Of a stretch of DNA of 34,077 nt, positions 15,178 through 24,500 are shown in pieces. A model generated the notes under the pieces. The model was not told the DNA's origin. It made no database searches and saw only the letters and a program-made list of their open reading frames with translations. A program made the translations under genes and the position numbers. Source of the DNA: Verrucomicrobiota bacterium (lineage in GTDB: Bacteria > Verrucomicrobiota > Verrucomicrobiia > Opitutales > Opitutaceae); assembly GCA_023430565.1 (NCBI GenBank), contig JAEZAD010000324.1:1-34077 (forward strand). Reading direction: 5' to 3'. Every line of letters begins with the position of its first letter. Within the stretch, counting starts at the first letter, position 1.

Positions 15178-17561
15178 CACTCGACGAACTTAACGTCGGT
15201 CCAATACGTCCAGTCGAAGGCGATGTCGTTCTTCGAGCCGGCGTGCGTGCGCAGGAAGAGAAGGCCGCCGCCCGACGGCAGGTCGACCGAGAAGGATTGC
15301 GGCCCACGGTCGCCCGCGGCCGTCGTGGGTCTCAACGTGCGGCTGAAGAGTGTGTGGTGGCGGCCGTCGGGGCTCATCCATTCGACGCTGAACTCCGCGC
15401 CGTCGGTCTGATTGGGCGGTGCGTAAGCGTTGGGCATGAAGCCGAAGACGCCGGTGATCTGCCGGGCGGGGAAATCGACCTGGAAGGAAATTTCGCTCGG
15501 GGGATGCGCGAAGAGGACCTCCTTGCCGTTGTTGTCGATAACATCGAGCGGCACGTGGGCGCTGGCGGACACCGGCACGCGATTGAAGTTACGGAACAAG
15601 ACCGCGAGCGGCAGGCGGTCATCCTTCTCGCGCTCGTAAATGGGGAACGGCGGTAGCTTGTAGAAGCGCACACGGATGTCGGACTTGAAGAACTTCCGAT
15701 CTTCTTTGGGCAACTCGAGGCTGAAGGTGTCGAGGGACGGCCAGGGTTTGCCGAGCTCGAATTGCACGACGTTGAAGGCGTTGGTGAAATGTGGGTTTCC
15801 GAGAAACCCGGCTCGCGCCATGCCGGTGACGAGGCGATAGGTCGTCTTGAAGCCGCCGCCGTCGGTCATCGCGATGCGGACGATCGGCGGCTTGTAGAGA
15901 AAGCTGCGGGCTCGGCCGAGGAGATTGGGACGGGCGTCGATTTCGACCCAGACAGGGTTCTGGACGAGATTCGGGACGCGAAGGACCTCGCCGAACTTGA
16001 TGCTGTGCTCGGCGATCAATTCGCGCTGATCGAGGGCGGGATCGTCGTTCTCACGCTGCCACACGAGAAAATCCTGTTCCTGCATCACGTAGCGATAATG
16101 ATGATACAGATAGCGGGTTGCGAGTGCGTCGTCGCCGCCGGGAAGGCGGTAGTCGATCGGCTGGATCTTCTGGAGGACAAATTCGGGGCCGCGGGGCGAG
16201 GCGTAAAACTGTTCGTTGAGGCGGAGAAGGCGGTCGGTGTAGGTGTAGTAGCTCTGGAAGACCGGGCGCGGCGTGTAATTGAAGCCGCCGAAAACCGCGT
16301 AGGCTTGCTCGGACCCGAGGATATCAATGCTCTTCTCGCCGACCAGAGCCTTGGTTTTGTTGAGCGTGAGCCCTTTCTGCATTTCGGTGAACTGCAGACG
16401 GGCGTTGCGCCCCAGGTCCTTGAGGATGCGGAGGCTGTTGACGGTTTCCTTGACGTGGTAGTTCCAAATGGCGGGCGCGTCGGTGATCGTGATGGGATTG
16501 CTGAGGAAGGAGCCGAGGAGCGAAGCGATTACGGCAATCGAGAGGAGGGTCGCCTTGGTGCGACGGAGAGGGCCGTCGTCGCCGAGCAGGGCGGGAAAAG
16601 AGCACGCGATGAGAAGGCAGATGGCGAAGTGGGCGAGAACGTGTCCGTCCGCGCGGATGAAGCCGTGTTTCCAATTCAGATACGAGCAGGCGGCGGCCAT
16701 GAGCATGCAGATGAGCGCGCGCGGGAAATCGGAGCGCCGATAAAGCGAGAGCAGGTAGTAAGCAGCGATACAGGCGCCCGCGAGCAGGCCCAACTCGAGG
16801 ATGTAGGGCGGAGCCGGGATGGCCATGCCCTCGTTGTAGCCGAAGCTGATTTGGAGCGAGGTGGTGAAGTAGGCCCACAGATTCGCCGGATTCTGACCCC
16901 AGAGCATCCAACCTCCGAGGAACGCGAGGGAAAAACCGCCGAAGGTCACGGCAGCATCGATCCAGCGTCGTTGCCAGAGCCGCAGTCCGGTTGCGCAGCC
17001 GATGGTGAAGCCGGCAAAGAGCAGGTTGGTGAATTTTACCAGCGCGAGCGTGCCGACGAACATCGCCGCCGCGACGGCGACCGATCGACCGCCCATTTGC
17101 GCGATGCGGTCCCGCGTGAGCGCAAGGCTCAGCAGCAAGATCACGATCATGTGCGCGCAATCGAGGTAAACGATGCCGAAGAAGAAGAAGAAGGCGTAGT
17201 AAAGAACGCGGTTCCAACCACGGAGTGCCTGCCCCTGCAGGATGAAAACGACGGCAAAGAGCGCATTGGTGATGAGCTGCCACGCGATGTGTTCGCCGAA
17301 GCGTTCGCCGATGCTGGTGGCGGCCAGCAGGTAGCCGAGGGGGCCGTAGGTGAACGCGAGGTCGGTGCCGAATTGCAGGTTATGCGTGCGGGCATAGCCG
17401 AGGACGATTTGCCACGATGGATCGAGTCCGGTTGCGGGGTTGGCGGGGAACTTGATCAGGGCGAGCCAGAGGCCGAGGAACAGCGCGAGATAGCCGGCGC
17501 CGCGGAGCACCCAGGCGGAGCCGCGATCGAACCAAACCGAAGGGGGAAGGCGAAGGTCCAT
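15177..17561 (-). CDS. Family A polytopic membrane protein with one C-terminal NPCBM-like module (copy 1)
   Basis: This 794-residue protein is the first and most divergent family A member. Near the N-terminus are LDPSWQIVLGYA and TYGPLGYLLAA, matching the DPSNY and GPLGF motifs of its paralogues. NWKHGFIRADGHVLAHF (about 296-312) is the family signature. The soluble part begins IDILGSEQAYAVFGGFNY (about 412), then TPRPVFQSYYTY, NEQFYASP and DYRLPGGDDA. I have a general memory of this RPVFQSY-type segment in other uncharacterised bacterial membrane proteins. One C-terminal module (about 672-794) has TDGAEFSVEW, DRGPQSFSVDLP and a final DWTYW. The frame is open to 17699, but that part overlaps the upstream glycosyltransferase gene by over 100 bp. 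The ATG at 17561, 10 bp after that gene's stop, places the first helix (about residues 17-36) correctly. Confidence 0.82.
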   Translation of the reverse strand: MDLRLPPSVWFDRGSAWVLRGAGYLALFLGLWLALIKFPANPATGLDPSWQIVLGYARTHNLQFGTDLAFTYGPLGYLLAATSIGERFGEHIAWQLITNALFAVVFILQGQALRGWNRVLYYAFFFFFGIVYLDCAHMIVILLLSLALTRDRIAQMGGRSVAVAAAMFVGTLALVKFTNLLFAGFTIGCATGLRLWQRRWIDAAVTFGGFSLAFLGGWMLWGQNPANLWAYFTTSLQISFGYNEGMAIPAPPYILELGLLAGACIAAYYLLSLYRRSDFPRALICMLMAAACSYLNWKHGFIRADGHVLAHFAICLLIACSFPALLGDDGPLRRTKATLLSIAVIASLLGSFLSNPITITDAPAIWNYHVKETVNSLRILKDLGRNARLQFTEMQKGLTLNKTKALVGEKSIDILGSEQAYAVFGGFNYTPRPVFQSYYTYTDRLLRLNEQFYASPRGPEFVLQKIQPIDYRLPGGDDALATRYLYHHYRYVMQEQDFLVWQRENDDPALDQRELIAEHSIKFGEVLRVPNLVQNPVWVEIDARPNLLGRARSFLYKPPIVRIAMTDGGGFKTTYRLVTGMARAGFLGNPHFTNAFNVVQFELGKPWPSLDTFSLELPKEDRKFFKSDIRVRFYKLPPFPIYEREKDDRLPLAVLFRNFNRVPVSASAHVPLDVIDNNGKEVLFAHPPSEISFQVDFPARQITGVFGFMPNAYAPPNQTDGAEFSVEWMSPDGRHHTLFSRTLRPTTAAGDRGPQSFSVDLPSGGGLLFLRTHAGSKNDIAFDWTYWTDVKFVE

Positions 17562-17571
17562 GGCGTGGAGG

Positions 17572-20500
17572 TTACCAGGTGGATTCGAAGCGATCGTCGC
17601 GCCCGGAGAGTTTGCGCGGCTGCTGTCGATGGGTGTCGCCATCGAAATCGAGATAGGTTTCGCGCGCCATGTCGGCGTGCTTCGGCAGAACCCGATCAAT
17701 GTCGTAGGCGCGCACCACCTTGGAGTAGCCCATGGGGGCAGTCGAGGTGCCGTTCTGCTGTTTTTCGAGGCAGGTCTTCATCACTTTCGCGAACTTCACG
17801 GGTTCTCCCGCGGGGACGAGGTAAGCTTCGGCCCGGTCGGTCACCATTTCCGGGATGCCGTGGACGTCGGTGGAGACGATGGGCGTTTCGAAGGCCATCG
17901 CTTCGAGGAGCACGCGGGGGAAAGATTCCTCGTAGCTCGTGCAGACGAACATGTCGGAAAGGACGAAGAAGTCGTAGGCGTCGCGGGTTTCGGTGACAAT
18001 CTCGACGTTGGCGATGCCCAGCATCTCCATGTCGCGGATGAGCGAATCCTGATATTCGCCGGAGCGGCCGCCGACGAATAGGAATCGGTATTTGGCGGCG
18101 TCGGCGTATTGGCGCATGAAGGTATCGATGGTGCGGATGAAGATATGCTGGCCCTTGCGTTCGCAGACGGTGCCGATGTTGGCGATGATCGTCTCGTTGT
18201 CGCCGTAGCCATACTTGCGACGCAGGGCGGCCTTGGTGTGCGTCCGCTTGAAAGCCTCGATGCGGGGCAGGTCGATCCACGAGGAAACGAAGCGGAAATT
18301 GTCGTAGTCGTTGAACTCTTCGAAATACGAACGGCTGGAGCAGCAGAGAAAGCACACCCGGGTGGCCTGGCGGAACGCGGCGCGGGCCACGTGGTGCATG
18401 TGCTTGTGCAGCATTTTCGAGAAGAAGCGTTTGATCGTCGCGCTTTCGTGAACGTAGAGCATCGACGGTTTGCCCGCTGCGGCGGCGAGGTGCACGCCCC
18501 ACCAGCAGGCGACGGTGTTGCAGAGCACGACATCGACACCGCTCCAGTCGATCCTGGCGCGCATGAGCTCGAGTTGTTCGGAGAATTCGCGGTCGTCGCG
18601 GGCGCCGTGCAGCGGATGGCGGTCGACCAGCGTGATGTCGATGCCCAGGGCCGAGTAGGCCGTGCGCAGCGGACCATCCTCGGCGGAAAGCACGCGGACC
18701 GTGAAGCCTTCGTGGCGGACCATGAAGGTGGCGTATTCGAGGAGGAACAGCGGCGCTCCCTCGTAGTTGAGGTTGTGCGTGACGAGCAGGAGATGGAGTT
18801 TCCCGGCGCGGCGGGCGTATTCGTAGCGATAGGTGTCGAGATTGAGGTCGGCGTGGACGAGGTAGAGTTGTCGCGGGAAGAACGGGTCGACGAAACCGGG
18901 ATATTTTCGGAGGAACGCGACGTGCTCGTTTTCGTAATAGGTCGTGCCGCGCGAAGCGCTGCCCCAGTGCCAGAGCTCGGCTTGCGGCGTGTAGATGACG
19001 CGGTGACCGGCCGCGCGGATCCTGAGGCAGTAGTCGACGTCGTTGTAGGTGACGCGGAAATCGGCCTCGTCGAACCCGCCGAACTCGCGGTAGAGCGAAG
19101 TGCGTGTCATCATGCACGCGCCGGTGACGGCGACCACATCGCGGGCGAGTTGATGGAGCGGGTAATGGTCGGGCGATTCGGAATGGAGTCCGGCGAGGGG
19201 CACGTCGGCGAGACCGTGGTGCGGTCCGACGGTGATGCCGGCGTGGTTGAGGTGGTGGTTGGGAAAAAGGAGCTTGGCGCCGACTACGCCCACGTCCGCC
19301 ACGGCAAACCATCCCGCCATGGCCTCGATCCAGCCTGGGCGGAGGGCGTCCACGTCGTTGTTGAGATGAAGGACCAACGGTGTGTCGACGTAGGGCGACG
19401 CGGTGTTCACCAACATCGAGTAGTTGAAGGGCTTCATCGGATCCACCGACGGCCGAACGACGCGACAGTTGAACTCCCGTCGCGAGGGGAGAAATTTCAG
19501 CAGGCGGACGGTTTTTTCGTCACGGGAGAAGTCATCGACGATGAGCAGCTTCACGTGCCGCCAGTCCACGGTGAGCAAAAGTGCGTCGAGGCATCGCTCG
19601 AGCAGGTCGCACCGGTCCCGGGTGGGGATGACGATTGTGACTGGGTTTCGCGCGAGGAAGTTTTCGTCCCAATATAGCTGATGATAAGGGGTGCCGAGCT
19701 TGCGGGCGGAGGCGGGTTGAAACGCGCGTGCCGGCAGTTGGCGTCGGATGATGGCGGCTTCCAACGCGTGCCGACTGTTTTCGACGAGCCGGCCATCCAT
19801 CTCGTTGGGACCTGTCAGATGAGCCGCGTGATAGCAGATCGCATCGACGTGCCGGACCTGCGCGGGGGTGATGTGCTCTGAAAGGCGGAGCGCGAGATCG
19901 TAAAGGAGCGCGGGATCGTAATCGCGCATGAACTCGCCGGCGCGTCGGAAAAGCCGGCGATGAACGACAAACAGCTGGCCCGGCTGGTAGCCGGCGATTA
20001 CCAGTGCGGGGTTCCAGTCGGTTTTGAATCGAGGATCGCAGCGGCGACCGGTGTCGTCCATGCGATCCTCGTCGGTGTAAACGAGCTCCGCGGCGGGCGC
20101 CTGCGCGATGGCCTCGGCAATGAACAACAGCGCGGTGGGAGCGAGTTGCCCCGAAGCTTCCGGAAACGAGATCCAGTCCTCGGCGAGAGAATGCGTCGCG
20201 GCATTCAAGTCCGCGGCCCGGTCTTCGCCCGGAGCCGGCAGCACGCGCAGGCGTGGGTCGGCGTTGGTGCAGGCGGCGACCCCGGCGACATCCTGGGAGG
20301 AGGCATGACGGGGTGAAAGCAGGACAGCGCTCCAGCGGCTGTAGAGCTGCGCCTTAAGCGACGTGACGAGCCGGCTGACCTGCGCGGGAGAGGCGCCCTG
20401 CAGATCGATCACCAACCCGATGGCCGGGCCGTCGGCGGCCAAAGCCGCAGCCGAATCGCGGAGGGTGGCGAGCAAACGCGGCGCGAGGGAGTTGTGAGCG

Positions 20501-21558
20501 ATCCAACTCGCATAGTCGACGCGCTGCTGCCAGCCAAACCACGGCGGCGACTCGGCCGATTCGTCGCGGTAGATACGGTGGATGGCGAGCACCTGGCGCC
20601 AGAATCCAAGGCCGCCCATGCGGACGTGCAACTGGCGGCCGGCGCGAACGACGTGCAGCACGAGGTCTCGGTAGTTGGAAAAAGAATACGGCGGCAGCGG
20701 GTGTTCCTTTTCCAGGGACGACCACGGATACAGACGCTTCGTGAAGGCGAGGATTTTTTCGCCATTCGCGAGGATGGCGAAGATTTTGAGACAAACGGGC
20801 TCGGCGAGCTGACCGGACAGGTCGACGTTGCCGCGAAACTGCGCGTGGCGGGCCGCGGGAATGTCGGGGAACAACTGGCCGACATCCTCGCGCGGCAGGC
20901 CGTGGATGAGATTATTTTGCGTGCGATTGTCGGTCGTGGCGATCAACTGCCGGATCGGTTGGTCGGCGTGGAAAATCCACCCACCGATGTGTAGTTTGTC
21001 GTATTGCGTGTGCCCCATGACCTCGGGGCCCTCGAACACGCCGTAGAGGGGCGGAACCGGAAGCGTCTCGAGGGGAATGACGGAGCGCTCGCGCACCAGG
21101 CGCCGCGTGTAGTCCTCGCGGTTAAGGCCGGGGCGAAGCGTCGGCTGCTTGAGCAGCTTCAGCAGCATTGGCTGCAGCAGCTCGGTTTTTAGCGTGGGAT
21201 GAAGACGTCGGCAGGGGCCGGCGCCTTTGACCTGGATGGGCACGCGCCAGAATTCGGCCCAATCGTTGTTTTCGTTCAGGATCTCGAGCCGGATCCACTT
21301 GGCGCCGGGCCAGGGGTCGAGTCGGAAGGAAAAGCCCGGGTGCTGACCGGCGGTCCACTGCGGATACGATTGCTCGATATCGCGGCGCGGTAGTCCGAAA
21401 AGGCCCATGAACGGCACGTCGTCGACGAACGCGCGCATGTCGACGTAGCGCAGGCCGGTTTTCGAAACGAACCATCCGGCAATCCAGAACTGTTCGGGCT
21501 TGAGGCTCCACTGCGTTGGATGCTCGACGCTGAAGAGGTAGGACTCGTTCTCGTTCAT
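17572..21558 (-). CDS. Giant glycosyltransferase: two GW modules, inactive-looking GT2, GT2, GT4
   Basis: This 1,328-residue soluble protein is a tandem paralogue of the gene before it. Residues about 7-110 and 170-280 are two related strand-rich modules with a GW core (IAGWFVSKTG, IGGWIFHADQ) and no assigned function. A first GT2-like domain (about 379-600) has lost its nucleotide- and metal-binding motifs: VIDLQGAS replaces the expected V-P-T-YN strand and FPEASG replaces F-L-D-H-DD. It keeps VYTDEDRMDDTG. The second GT2 domain (about 638-885) looks intact, with VTIVIPTRDR, LIVDDFS, HLNNDVD (about 731-737) and YNDVDYCLR. The GT4 domain (about 921-1265) has THNLNYEGAPLF, VCERKGQH and a proper EX7E motif (E1211, E1219). 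Two sugar transfers per protein are plausible. The ATG at 21558 is 15 bp after the upstream stop. Confidence 0.9.
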   Translation of the reverse strand: MNENESYLFSVEHPTQWSLKPEQFWIAGWFVSKTGLRYVDMRAFVDDVPFMGLFGLPRRDIEQSYPQWTAGQHPGFSFRLDPWPGAKWIRLEILNENNDWAEFWRVPIQVKGAGPCRRLHPTLKTELLQPMLLKLLKQPTLRPGLNREDYTRRLVRERSVIPLETLPVPPLYGVFEGPEVMGHTQYDKLHIGGWIFHADQPIRQLIATTDNRTQNNLIHGLPREDVGQLFPDIPAARHAQFRGNVDLSGQLAEPVCLKIFAILANGEKILAFTKRLYPWSSLEKEHPLPPYSFSNYRDLVLHVVRAGRQLHVRMGGLGFWRQVLAIHRIYRDESAESPPWFGWQQRVDYASWIAHNSLAPRLLATLRDSAAALAADGPAIGLVIDLQGASPAQVSRLVTSLKAQLYSRWSAVLLSPRHASSQDVAGVAACTNADPRLRVLPAPGEDRAADLNAATHSLAEDWISFPEASGQLAPTALLFIAEAIAQAPAAELVYTDEDRMDDTGRRCDPRFKTDWNPALVIAGYQPGQLFVVHRRLFRRAGEFMRDYDPALLYDLALRLSEHITPAQVRHVDAICYHAAHLTGPNEMDGRLVENSRHALEAAIIRRQLPARAFQPASARKLGTPYHQLYWDENFLARNPVTIVIPTRDRCDLLERCLDALLLTVDWRHVKLLIVDDFSRDEKTVRLLKFLPSRREFNCRVVRPSVDPMKPFNYSMLVNTASPYVDTPLVLHLNNDVDALRPGWIEAMAGWFAVADVGVVGAKLLFPNHHLNHAGITVGPHHGLADVPLAGLHSESPDHYPLHQLARDVVAVTGACMMTRTSLYREFGGFDEADFRVTYNDVDYCLRIRAAGHRVIYTPQAELWHWGSASRGTTYYENEHVAFLRKYPGFVDPFFPRQLYLVHADLNLDTYRYEYARRAGKLHLLLVTHNLNYEGAPLFLLEYATFMVRHEGFTVRVLSAEDGPLRTAYSALGIDITLVDRHPLHGARDDREFSEQLELMRARIDWSGVDVVLCNTVACWWGVHLAAAAGKPSMLYVHESATIKRFFSKMLHKHMHHVARAAFRQATRVCFLCCSSRSYFEEFNDYDNFRFVSSWIDLPRIEAFKRTHTKAALRRKYGYGDNETIIANIGTVCERKGQHIFIRTIDTFMRQYADAAKYRFLFVGGRSGEYQDSLIRDMEMLGIANVEIVTETRDAYDFFVLSDMFVCTSYEESFPRVLLEAMAFETPIVSTDVHGIPEMVTDRAEAYLVPAGEPVKFAKVMKTCLEKQQNGTSTAPMGYSKVVRAYDIDRVLPKHADMARETYLDFDGDTHRQQPRKLSGRDDRFESTW

Positions 21559-21573
21559 GCGGGGCGTGGCGGC

Positions 21574-24500
21574 TCAGCTGAAGTAAGCTTCGCGGGCCAT
21601 GGCGACATGCGTGGGCAGCGAGACCCGGGCATCGTAGAAGCGCGACATCCGGGCAAAAGCCATCGAGACCATTTTGTCGTCGTGGGCGAAAAACTTGTCG
21701 AGGCAGGCCTTCAGAGCGGCGGCGAGTTTGCGGTAGTCGCCGGCGGCGATGAGGAGGGCCTCGTCATTGTTCTGCAGCATCTCGGGGATGCCGTTCACGT
21801 TGGTGGAGATGATGGGGATCTTGAAAGACGCCGACTCCAGGAGAACGCGCGGGAAGGATTCCTCGAAGCTGGTGCACACGAAGATGTCCGCGAGTCGATA
21901 CCAGTCGTAGATGTCGAGGGTCTCGGGGAACAAGCGCGTGTTCGTGAGCCCCATGAGATCGATGTCCTGCTGGATGGATTCGAGGTAGAGTCCCTCGCGG
22001 GCGCCGACCATGATGAATTCGATCGGTCCTTTGTCGGCCAAGGCGGCGCCGTGCTCCTTCATCAGGGCGTCGACGGCGCGAATGTAAATGTGCTGGCCCT
22101 TGCGTTGGCAGACGGAGCCGATGTTGACCACGAGGGTGGCATCGGGATCGAGGCCGTATTTGCGGCGGAGCGCTTTCTTGTCGTGCGTGACGGCAAAGTG
22201 TTCGATCCGTGCGATATCGACCCAGCTGTCGAGATTGCGAAAATTGTCGTTGGCCGCGAGCTCCTCGTAAAACCGTCGCGTCGAACGGGCGGTAAAGATA
22301 ACGCGGCTCGCCTCTTTGATGGCTTGTTCGACGAGCGGAATAATTTCGGGCGCCGCGAGGTTGTGTTCAGCGAGGAATTTTCGCGGTGTGTTGCTTTCGT
22401 GGACGTAAAGCGCGGACGGTTTTCCGAGTGCGCCGGCGAGATGAATCATCCAATAGGACAGGATCGTATTGCCGACAAAGAGGTCGATCTCGCGCCACCG
22501 GGGATGCGCGGCAAATTTCGCGAGGTGGGCGTGGAACTCGGCGGGGGTTTGCGCCTGGGTGAAAGAGGCGCAGTCGAGCACCTCCACCTCGAGGCCGGCG
22601 TCTTCGAATTTTTTCCGCAACGGGCCTTCGACCGGCGAATAGACGCGGACGGGCCAGCCTGCTTTTTCGGCCAGGTAGCGGGCATACTCGAAAATGAACA
22701 AAGGCGCGCCTTCGAGATTCAGGTTATGCGTGACGACGGCGACGCGGAGCGTCAGGGGCCGGTGGGAGTAACGATGGTCGTTGGCGTCGATCGTGAAGTT
22801 GGAGCGGCCGTATTCCACGACGTCGCTGATGTAGGGGTCGCGGTAGTTGGGGTAGCGACGGACGAATGCGAGGTGCTCTTTTTCCGTGTAGCTGTTTCCG
22901 CGGGACGCGCTGCCGAGGTGGACGAGCGTTGCTTGCGGCGAGTAAACGGTGCGCCAACCTGCCGCCGCAGCCCGGAGACAGTAGTCGACGTCGTTATACG
23001 CGACTTGGAAATCGACTTCATCGAATCCGTGGAGCTGCCGATAAACGTCGGTGCGGGAGAGGAGGCAGGCGCCGGTGACGGCGGACGTATTGCGGGCCGC
23101 GTGGGGCAGGAAGAGATAACCGAAGTCATCCTTGGGCTGGCCGAAGAAAATGGCGTGGGCGAGGCCACCTTGGGGGCCGACCCAGATCCCCGCGTGATCC
23201 AGGGTTTCGTCAGGATGGATGAGGCGGGCGCCGACGACGCCGACGCCGGGAACGGTGCTCCAGCCGACCATGTCTTCCAGCCAGCCGGGCTCGCGGGCTT
23301 CGATGTCGTTGTTGAGATGAAGGACGAGCGGCGTGTCGGCGGCGGCGGTGCCGAGATTTACGAGTCGCGAGTAGTTGAACGGAGCCGAGGCGTTGCCGGT
23401 GCGAATGACGCGCACAGGGGTATCGGGGCGACCTTCGAGTTCCGTGAGAAATGCCAGTGCGTCCGGCTCCGTGGAGCCGTCGTCGACGATCACGAGGCGG
23501 ACATGTTGCCAGTTCACCGTGCGATGAAGAGAGGCGACGCACGCCCGCAGGAGATCGGCGCGATTCTTCGTGGGAATGACAATCGTGACGGGGTTTTCCG
23601 CCAGCAGCGACGCGTCCCATTTCAACTGATGGAGGCAAAGCGCGTGCTCCTTCATCAACGGGGGCAGGAAAACGGAAGCGCGAAGGGCGCGCCGCTTCAC
23701 CGCGTCTTCGATGGCGCGGCGGGCGGCGTCGAATAGATATCCCTTCTGGTCGCCTTTGCTCGCCGTGCTTTGAGCGTGGGAGCGCCAGTGGTAGCAGACA
23801 AAAGGCACGTGCACGATGCGTTCATGCGGGATCAGTTCGACGCACCGGAGGATCAGATCGATGTCTTGGGCGCCTTCGTAGCCAACGCGCAAACGGCCGG
23901 CGCGTTCGACGATATCCCGGCGTATGACCCGGAGATGATGCGTGTAGTTGTGCGCAATGGCCATCTCCGGACTCCATTCGCCTTTGAACTGGGGATCATA
24001 GCGCCGGCCGGTTTCGTCGATCTTGTCTTCGTCGGTGTAGAGCATCTCCGCGTCGGGGCGGGCGGAGAGGGTGTCGGCAATGTGGAACAACGCCGTCGGG
24101 GGCAGCAGGTCATCGTGGTCGAGGAATGCGATGAAGTCACCCGTGACCAGATCGATGGCGGAATTGGTGGCGGCGGAGATGTGACCGTTCTTCTCGCGCA
24201 CCATGAATTTGATGCGCGGATCGCGTTTGGCGGCTTGCGCAAGCATTTTCTTCACGTGCGGCTCGGGCGACGCGTCGTCGGCGAAGCACAGTTCCCAGTT
24301 CGGGTAGAACTGGCCGGTGACCGACTCGATCAGCTCTTTGAGAAAGGCGGTTGGCGTGTTGTAGGTCGGGACCACGAGGCTGATGGTGGGCCCCGTCTTC
24401 GCCAAGGTAGCGGCCTGATCCTTGAGGTAGGCGGTCAATCGCGGGGTGAGCTTGTTGCGATTGGTCCAAAGCGTGTAGGGGTCCTGTTGCTGCCACGGCG

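Noticed and set aside
17562..17699. Longer N-terminus for family A copy 1 from 17699
   Set aside because: The extra 46 residues overlap the upstream glycosyltransferase gene and resemble an out-of-frame reading of it.
15762..17996. Plus-strand open frame of 744 codons opposite the first family A gene
   Set aside because: It lies fully antisense to well supported genes. Its product is rich in Arg, Glu, Asp and Gly with no domain or membrane pattern, as expected for a GC-rich complementary frame.
21520..23736. Plus-strand open frame of 738 codons opposite the first giant glycosyltransferase
   Set aside because: It is antisense to clear GT2 and GT4 motifs, has a low-complexity charged composition and no recognisable motif; a codon-bias shadow.
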